A stretch of 64,000 bases of DNA from assembly GCA_032871835.1 (NCBI GenBank), contig CM065297.1, forward strand, positions 4,266,498-4,330,497, read 5' to 3'. Below the pieces are notes generated by a model. It made no database searches. It saw nothing but the letters and a program-made list of their open reading frames with translations, and was not told the origin of the DNA. Positions 57,180-64,000 of the stretch are shown one piece after another. The DNA comes from Dipteronia dyeriana (taxonomy: Eukaryota > Streptophyta > Magnoliopsida > Sapindales > Sapindaceae). The position numbers were made by a program, and so were the translations under genes. Position 1 is the first letter of the stretch. The number at the start of each line of letters is the position of its first letter.

Positions 57180-60100
57180 AGTTGTGTTGTTTTGAAAGCA
57201 TGATTGAGAAGAATATGCTTAGAATAGCCAAAATGCATGCATCTAGGAATTTTAGAGCCAATGAACCCAAGGCTCCTAGAAATGACATGTTGCCTACTAG
57301 GTGGACTAGAACAAATGGATATGTTTTGCCATGTGGCCCAAGTGGCCTTGAAGGAAAAAGCCTCTAACTTTTGGTATCTTGATAGTGGGTGTTCTAAGCA
57401 CATGACCAGAAATAAGAGTTTCTTGAGACTCTTGTTATGGGAGGATGGTGGATTTGTCACCTTTGGTGATGGTTCACGTAAGAAGGTTTAAGGAAAAGGA
57501 AACATATCCATCCTGGTTTACCCTCCTTACCTAATGCTCTTTATGTAGATGGCTTGCAAGCTAATCTTATTAGCATATCACATTTGAATGATGAAGGGCT
57601 TTCGGTTATGTTTGGGAAAGTTAATTGTTCTATTCTAAAAGAAGATGGACAAGCTTTATTGAAAGACAAGAGATCAAGTGACAATTGTTATTGTCTTGAT
57701 TCTAATGACATCTCTTGTAATTTGTCTAGTTATGATCAAGTTGAATTGTGGCAACAACGGTTAGGTCATATGAATTACAAAGACTGAAAGTTCTTGAGAG
57801 GTTGAATGTTGTGAGAGACCTTCCTAAGTTTGGAAATAGGATTGAGGGAGTTTGTGGACCTTGCCAACAAGGAAAGCAAACTAAGAGTGTGCATAAAAAG
57901 GTAAGTATCTTGCCACTAAGGAGCCACTAGAGCTTCTTCATATGGACCTTATAGGTCCCATGCAAACCGAGAGTCTCGGTGGTAAGAGGTACATCTTTGT
58001 GTGTGTTGATGATTTTTCTAGATTTACATGGACATACTTTCTTAGAGAATAATCTGAAACTTTTGAAAATTTTAAAAGCTTTGCACTAAAATTCAAAAAT
58101 GAGAAGGATTCACACATAAAATGCATTAAGAGAATTATGAGTGATCATGGGAGAGAATTTGAAAACGTTTGTTTTAAATTTTTTTGTGATAGTCTTGGAA
58201 TCTCCCATGAGTTCTCGGCTCCTCGAAATCCTTAACAAAATGGAGTTGTAGAGAGGAAGAATAGGTTCCTCCAAGAGATGACCTGTGTGATTGTTGCATA
58301 GCAACAATGTGCCTAGGAATCTTTGGGCCGAAACGGTCAATACAGCTTGTTATATAGGCAATAGAGTTTTTCTTAGGCCCAGAACTAGGCAAACCTCCTA
58401 TGAATTATGGAAGGGTAGGAAGCCAAATGTTAGCTTTTTTTCACTCATTGGAAGCAAGTGCTACATTCTAAATGACCGTGATCAACTTGGCAAGTTTGAT
58501 GCTAAGAGTGATGAGGGGATTTTCATTGGCTATGCCCTAAATAGTAAGGCTTATAGAGTTTTTAATTTGAAGACACGAAGTGTAATGGAATCATCTAATG
58601 TGGTCATAGATGATTGTAGGCGTAAGGTTAGTATTAGTGTGGTTGATGATTCTCCCTTAGTGAAAGTGATGAGATATCAAGTGATGAAAAATCAAATCTT
58701 GAAAAAGAGGTCTCTCAATCTCTTGATAGAGATCCTACTTTGAACTCTAAGGAACCCACTCCTTGGGTTAGACATCTTCACACCAAGAGTGACATCATTG
58801 GAGATGTGAATGAAGGTGTTAGGGGCTAGTTATCAATTAGCCAATCAAATTAGCTATACTTGCTACACCTCTAAAATTGAACCCCAAAAATTTGATGAAG
58901 CTTTAAGTGACGAGTTTTGGGTCTTGCTATGCAAGAAGAGCTAAATCAACTTGAAAGAAATGAGGTTTGGACTCTAGTTCCTAGGCCTAATAATGCTAAT
59001 GTGATAGGCACCAAGTGGGTCTATAGGAATAAATCGATGACGATGGCAACATTGTTCCGAACAAGGCTAAACTTGTAGCACAAGGGTACTCACAAATTGA
59101 GGGTATCGACTTTGAGGAGACTTTTGCTCCTATTGCTCGATTAGAGTCCATTAGGCTTCTCTTATCCATATCTTGTGTGCACAAGTTTTAATTGCATCAA
59201 ATGGATGTTAAGAGTGTCTTTCTCAATGACTTCTTGCAAGAGGAAGTGTTTGTTGAGCAAACCCAGTCTATCATCTCAAAAAGGTTTATATGGTTTAAAC
59301 AAGCACCAAGGGCTTGGTATGAGTGTCTAACTCTTTATCTTGTTGAAAATGGCTTACTCTAGAGCAAGTGTTGACAAGACCTTGTTCATCAAGTGCACTA
59401 AGATGAGTTATTCATAGCTCAAATTTATGTTTGATGACATCGTTTTTGGTTCCACAACAACTTGAAAGTTAGACAATTTATTGATGTCATGACTCATGAG
59501 TTTGAAATGAGCATGGTTGGTGACTCAATTACTTCCTAGGATTGTAAATCAAGCAAATGCATGATGGGATCTTCATATCCCAAGCTAATATGCCAGAACA
59601 TAGTGAAGAAATTTGGTCTTAAGAATGCCAAGCATTGTGACGCACCTATGAGTACCACATTGAAACTTAGCAAGGATGCTAGTGGAAAAGTGTGGATCAA
59701 GGTCTATATAGTGGCATGATAGGAAGCTTGCTATACTTAACTGCTAGTAGGCCTGATATAGCTTTTAGTGTTGGTGTGTGTGCTAGGTATCAAGCCAAAT
59801 CCTAAGGAATCCTATCTCTCCTCTATGAAGAGAATCATTCAATATGTGAATGGGACATCCAACTACGGATATGGTACTCTTTTGACACTAATGCTAGTTT
59901 ATACAGATTGGGCATGTAATTGTGATGATAAGAAGAGTACATCGGGCGATTGCTTCTTCCTAGGGAACAATCTTGTGTCATGGTTTTGCAAGAAGCAAAA
60001 TTCTATCTCATTATCCAAAGTCGAGGCCGAGTATATAGCCGCTGGGAGTGCTTGCACACAACTCCTTTGGATGAAGCAAATGCTTGTAGATTAATGGCTT

Positions 60101-60420
60101 TGAGCAAGGTACTCTAACCCTTTATTGTGATAACATGAGTGCCATTAATATTTCAAAAAATCATGTCCAACATTCTAAAACTAAGCATATTGACATTAGA
60201 CATCAGACATCATTTCATTAGAGAGCTAGTTGAGAGCAAATGCATTGCACTTGAACATGTGGGCACAAATGATCAACTAATGGACTTGTTTACAAAACCA
60301 TTAGATTCAACTAAGTTTAAATCTCTAGTAGGTCTATTGGGATTTGTCATATGCATTGATGAGTTCTGGTGTTTGACCCATATGAGTAGCTCAAGCAAAG
60401 AGAGCGAACTTGCATTCTAA
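57180..60420 (+). pseudogene. Sirevirus-like pol (broken)
   Basis: Protease-region motif FWYLDSGCSKHMTRNKSF (D-S-G present) at about 57370; LWQQRLGHMNYKDLKVLERL and GPCQQGKQTKSVHKK (pre-integrase); integrase LELLHMDLIGPMQTESLGGK, VCVDDFSRFTW, RIMSDHGREFE and QNGVVERKNR with a TAA just before it (about 58233); IN end SLIGSKCYILNDRDQLGKFD, GIFIGYALNSKAYRVFN; RT from about 58930 ([12 protein letters not shown], [20 protein letters not shown]), with the active-site region at about 59430 corrupted; RNase H (LVYTDWACNCDDKKSTSGDC, SKVEAEYIAAGSACTQLLWM) to about 60400. Dozens of stops and shifts. Confidence 0.83.
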
Positions 60421-61467
60421 TAAGCAAATAATTGTTCAATTTTATGCTCTTTAATTAATTGCTTGAGTATCTTGGATGCATATATTATTATATGACTTTT
60501 TCTTTAATAAGTCTGTTTTTTGCCTTATTCGAAATGCATGTCTCATTTGTGTTCAAACATGTATTTTTGGACTATGAAATTTTGATTAGGAAGTACATTT
60601 GATTGACCTAAAGTTTATCTCTATGTCTATGAAAAATTGATCTTGGCAAGCTTAAATTGATATGCATGATGAATTTATTGAATGTCTTAAAATGATTGCA
60701 AATTTGTATGATAGTATCTTTTGAGACCTTAATCAATAAGGATCTTGTATCCATTTTGAGGATTTCACAATCCAACTGTCTCTCTCTCTTAACTTGGTGA
60801 ACACGACTATTATCATACGGGCATTTCACCTGGAAAAATAAAAAAGGGCACAATAGTCGCTCATGTCTTGCTTGGCTTGTAAAGCTTGATAGGTACTCTT
60901 ATCTTCTGTTAAACTATTTCTTGTTTTTTTCCCTTGACAAGTTGGTGCAAATTGGTTTGACTTCTCTTGGAACCTCATGTGCTATTTTCCTTTGCCAAAT
61001 ACCATGCTTTTGGAAGTTGATGTTGCATGTATTTCATTCAAGGCAATTTTGTCACACATGTTCCAATAATCAAACTTCTTTGAATTTCTCTCTCTCTTAA
61101 TTAACTTACATAAAGTTGGTGTATATGATTATGCATTTACATTGTAAATATCTCTCTTTGCTAAAGCGTCCCGGTTGGGAAATACTCATTTGCCTATCTT
61201 GTGACAAAAAGGGGGAGTAATGTTAGATTTAGGGGAAGTTTATAATCTTGGATGTATGGGGAGTTTATGTTACTTTCTAATGTTGGTTAGGGGGAGTTTG
61301 TGTTGTTTTTGCATATAAGGGAGAATGTCTTGTTAGGAGGAGCATTTCCATGTTACTTGTTTATATTTCATGCAAATTGCGCTTGTCTTCATTTATCTTG
61401 ATCCCTCTCATTCACTTGTCTTGGAAAGTGTAGTTATTCTCTTTTGTAGGGATGTTGATTCTACTAG
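60421..61467 (+). other. Sirevirus-like 3' internal region with repeated purine tracts
   Basis: No convincing gene. Between 61203 and 61350 there are several purine-rich tracts (AAAAAGGGGGAG, AGGGGAAG, TGGGGAG, AGGGGGAG), a multiplicity known as a Sirevirus hallmark upstream of the 3' LTR. An env-like gene, found in some Sireviruses, is not recognisable here. Confidence 0.6.
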
Positions 61468-61472
61468 AGATG

Positions 61473-62004
61473 TGATGTAGAACAAGTGGTTGAGTCCTAC
61501 ATGGCTTGGTGGGACCATCCTAAATCCCAGATTAAATGACCTTAATTGAAGGGAATCGGTGAGATCTTCAGAAGTCAAAACCTTTGATGTTGCGGCATGA
61601 CCTTTTTCGGCCAAATTCCATCATTTAGGCCCCGAAATCACAATTCTTTCCTTTTGGGGAAATTTTCTTTTTAGTCATAAGTTAACTTTGATAAGCCAGA
61701 ATCGTCTACCGTTAATTCCGGCTTGATTGTGGTCGTTAGTATATTTTATTTCAGCAACTTTTGTGATTTCGTTATTTTTGGCAGTTTTCGCTATTTTGAG
61801 CAGCTTTTGATATGTAATCATGTTTCTTGTCCAACAAGGATTCAGGTTAGGGTTCTTTCACTTTAAATAGCCTTGTAAGCCGAAAGGCTCAAACAACTTA
61901 TTATTCAATGAAAATTTTAGAAGTTTTAACTTTATTCTGGTGGATTCCAGTTTTCAGTAGAATTTAGACGTCGGTCTAATTCTTGTTACGTTTTCACTGC
62001 GTCA
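61473..62004 (+). repeat. Gypsy solo LTR inside the Sirevirus-like element
   Basis: TGATGTAG...GCGTCA, 532 bp, flanked by the perfect 5-bp duplication AGATG (61468-61472 and 62005-62009). Interior resembles the gypsy LTRs at 44613 and 49513: GGTGAGATCTTCAGAAGTC, GGCATGACCTTTTTCGGCC-like, TTTAGGCCCCGAAAT and AGGGTTCTTTCACTTTAAAT. It is a related but clearly diverged family. Confidence 0.88.
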
Positions 62005-62146
62005 AGATGGATGACATGAAGATCTAGTTATTAGGCATCTCTTTGTAATGTAGGAAACTTTGTTGACCTCTGTCTTTTGTTTTTGGTTTTTGGTGAGGAT
62101 GAATCGTGAGTGGTGGTTTTGTCACGAAATAGCCAAATGGGGAGAT

Positions 62147-62394
62147 TGTAAGTTCCTCGATTTTTCATTGGCTTATTTCGTTGACAACTACATTTGGGGT
62201 TTAATGTGTAAGGGCTGTTTAGGCCATTATTGCTCAAGTCCTAGCTCAAACATCAAAGGTAAAACCACTTGTTTAACCTTCATTGAAGAGGTATTAGTGC
62301 ACACACACACTCTTATGCATGTTTTGATCATCTTGCATACTTACTTAGTTGTCATCTTGTATGCCTATTGTTGTTTTCTTTTGCTTGTTTAGAT
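62147..62394 (+). repeat. 3' LTR of the Sirevirus-like element (truncated)
   Basis: Begins TGTAAGTTCC right after the purine tract AATGGGGAGAT and follows the 5' LTR for about 245 bp, then breaks off at TTTAGAT into outer-copia coding sequence. About 1.36 kb of LTR expected from the 5' copy is missing. Confidence 0.82.
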
Positions 62395-62517
62395 CTTGTC
62401 ATCAGAAAATCTAGCGGATCCCTTCACAAAGGCTCGTCCACAAAAGAGTTTTGATGTGTACTTGAAGAATATGGGGATAAGAGATATGACACATTTGCTA
62501 TAGAGCAAGTGGGAGAT
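62395..62517 (+). pseudogene. Outer copia polyprotein C-terminus
   Basis: Reads ILSSENLADPFTKARPQKSF, then LKNMGIRDMTHLL and a stop: the conserved end of copia RNase H. The purine tract AGAGCAAGTGGGAGA and the LTR follow. About 50 residues of RNase H between here and 53585 are absent, deleted together with most of the Sirevirus 3' LTR. Confidence 0.85.
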
Positions 62518-64000
62518 TGTTGGGATTCTGCTCAATAGCAAGAGTGTAATAATGTATTTGACAATCTTTTCATATTAACAAAGTGATTTCTAGTTTAACT
62601 AATCTTATAGCATTTATAGTTTAATTATTATATTTTTCAAAAGTAAATAATCATAAGGTCAAAAGACTATGAAAAAAGAAGAATTGTTCGTACAACTGGA
62701 TATGTATGAGGTAGACACAATTCTTTAGTTAGTCTTGAATAATATTCACGACTTACGACAAAGGTTAGGCACTTTTATCTTGTCAAAGTTGAAGATTCTT
62801 TTGCTAGCATTTGAGAGGGATCAAATGTGTTATGATGAGTCTAAAATCATCAAAGTGTGGTGTTTTGGGGCAAAAGAATCTAATGCATTAGGTGCATTGA
62901 ATATGATCATAGTGAAATACTTTATCTAGAACTGTCCAATGGATACAAGTTTTCACTTGAAGACAATCGGAGAGTCTATCTCAATCCTGAGATAAATGAA
63001 GAACTTATGGTTACAAGTGTTATCATTTGAGCTATCAATGAGTACGATTATATAACATAGTCTATCCTCGATAGTTTGGGGGTATTCATTTGTTAATAGA
63101 TAGAAGACTTCATTTATAGATATAGACATCGTGGCTCCATTTATTAAATGAGAGTAGAATATCATCATGATGTTTTGAGGTATTGGATATTAAATCTTAA
63201 TGTTAAATTTTCTATAGTGTCTATTGAAATATGGCTTCTGGACAAGTCAAAATATCCAAGTTTAAAATGTGATCATATGAGTAAATATGGTAACTTTGAG
63301 AGATATATGCGGTCTATAAGCTCTTGGTGATTACTAATATTCTTCACGAGGATACACTATCTCCATTAAGATTGTCTAGGGTATGAATGAACAATATTAA
63401 CTTATTCTATCTTTATTTAAGAGTTCAATTTTAGTTCTTTAGTGGAATGAACTAAAACTAATAGATCAGACTTAAGTGAATCATGTGAACTTATTTCTTT
63501 TAGTAAAAATGAATCTAGTTCACATGTGAACCTTTTATTAAAGTCCAATGAGTTTAATAAAATAGAAGAAAAAATAATAATATTTGACCCATATTTATAT
63601 AGTTTGGTCGGCAAGGGACTATATAATAGCCTTATATATTGTTTTTATTTTATTATTTAATTAAATGGAAATTAATTTATTTATTAAGTTATTACTTATT
63701 TAATTAAAAGTCAAAATCTTTTTTCTAGTAAGAGATAGTATCCTAGAGTCATATTATTGTTGGTAATATGGTAAGTATCAAATAATATATTTGATAAGTA
63801 GATAAATAAAAGGAATTTATTTATCTAGTCAAATTAGGAAGTAATTGATTTCTATTAGGACTCTAATTGACAATTGGTCAAATTAGAATGTTTTTGATAT
63901 AGTCACAATTTAATTATATTCAATAATTGGTTATTGAATAAATAAATACTATTTGAGTTGGATTATAAGTCTTGGTGTGGAAAAGATTTTTTTTTTAAAA
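62518..64000 (+). repeat. 3' LTR of the outer copia element (runs off the window)
   Basis: Starts TGTTGGGATTCTGCTC and matches the 5' LTR at 41815 with scattered differences, but lacks the OFP insert (joining AATAATGTATTTGAC without a break). A segment corresponding to about 43190-43370 of the 5' LTR is missing near 63484, so the two LTRs also differ by a deletion. Cut by the window end, so the outer target duplication cannot be checked. Confidence 0.88.

Overview
This window looks like repeat-dominated nuclear DNA of a flowering plant, most likely a eudicot. It is AT-rich and contains plant family-1 glycosyltransferases, Ty1/copia and Ty3/gypsy retrotransposons of plant lineages, a DUF1985/Ulp1-type transposon gene, hAT relics, MITE-like repeats and an OVATE-family gene fragment. 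I cannot name the species. Only two genes look intact: UGT-A (17334-18824, minus) and UGT-B (20548-22014, minus), both single-exon UDP-glycosyltransferases of the UGT73 type.

Layout. 1-2615: end of a Tekay-like chromovirus and its 3' LTR. 2815-4968: truncated minus-strand copia element with LTR, primer site and gag. 4969-8310: two partial copies of one long LTR, separated by 113 bp of UGT coding sequence. 8364-8996: broken hAT transposase start. 9390-13545: minus-strand DUF1985/Ulp1-like gene with a minisatellite in its first intron. 13640-14975: LTR related to the long family. 15441-16690: dispersed repeat R1 with a non-autonomous hAT element inside it. 16691-22080: the UGT cluster (UGT-A, a pseudogene fused to a LINE tail, a duplicated UGT 3' end, UGT-B). 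22400-24958: MITE-like and fold-back repeats. 25280-29700: Tat-like gypsy LTR and gag, split by a complete 2.83-kb solo LTR. 29700-33670: minus-strand copia LTR and decayed pol. 34171-34240: start-codon remnant of another UGT. 34281-35914: long-TIR element. 36020-38140: LINE end and an LTR-like block. 38140-41385: minus-strand copia pol and a plus-strand copia LTR. 41386-41812: second R1 copy.

41815-64000 is a nested stack. An outer copia element has a long 5' LTR at 41815 and a 3' LTR starting at 62518 that runs off the window. Its 5' LTR carries a 411-bp OVATE-family (OFP) coding fragment and a complete gypsy element (44613-50059, target duplication ATCAC). Its RNase H region was entered by a Sirevirus-like copia (53586-62394), which itself carries a gypsy solo LTR (61473-62004, target duplication AGATG).

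The biological theme is a tandem UGT cluster being duplicated, broken and scattered among transposons: two intact genes, at least four remnants, and a UGT upstream segment at three places. The two intact enzymes would act in the cytosol, moving sugar (probably glucose) from UDP-sugar to small lipophilic acceptors. Their acceptors cannot be read from sequence.
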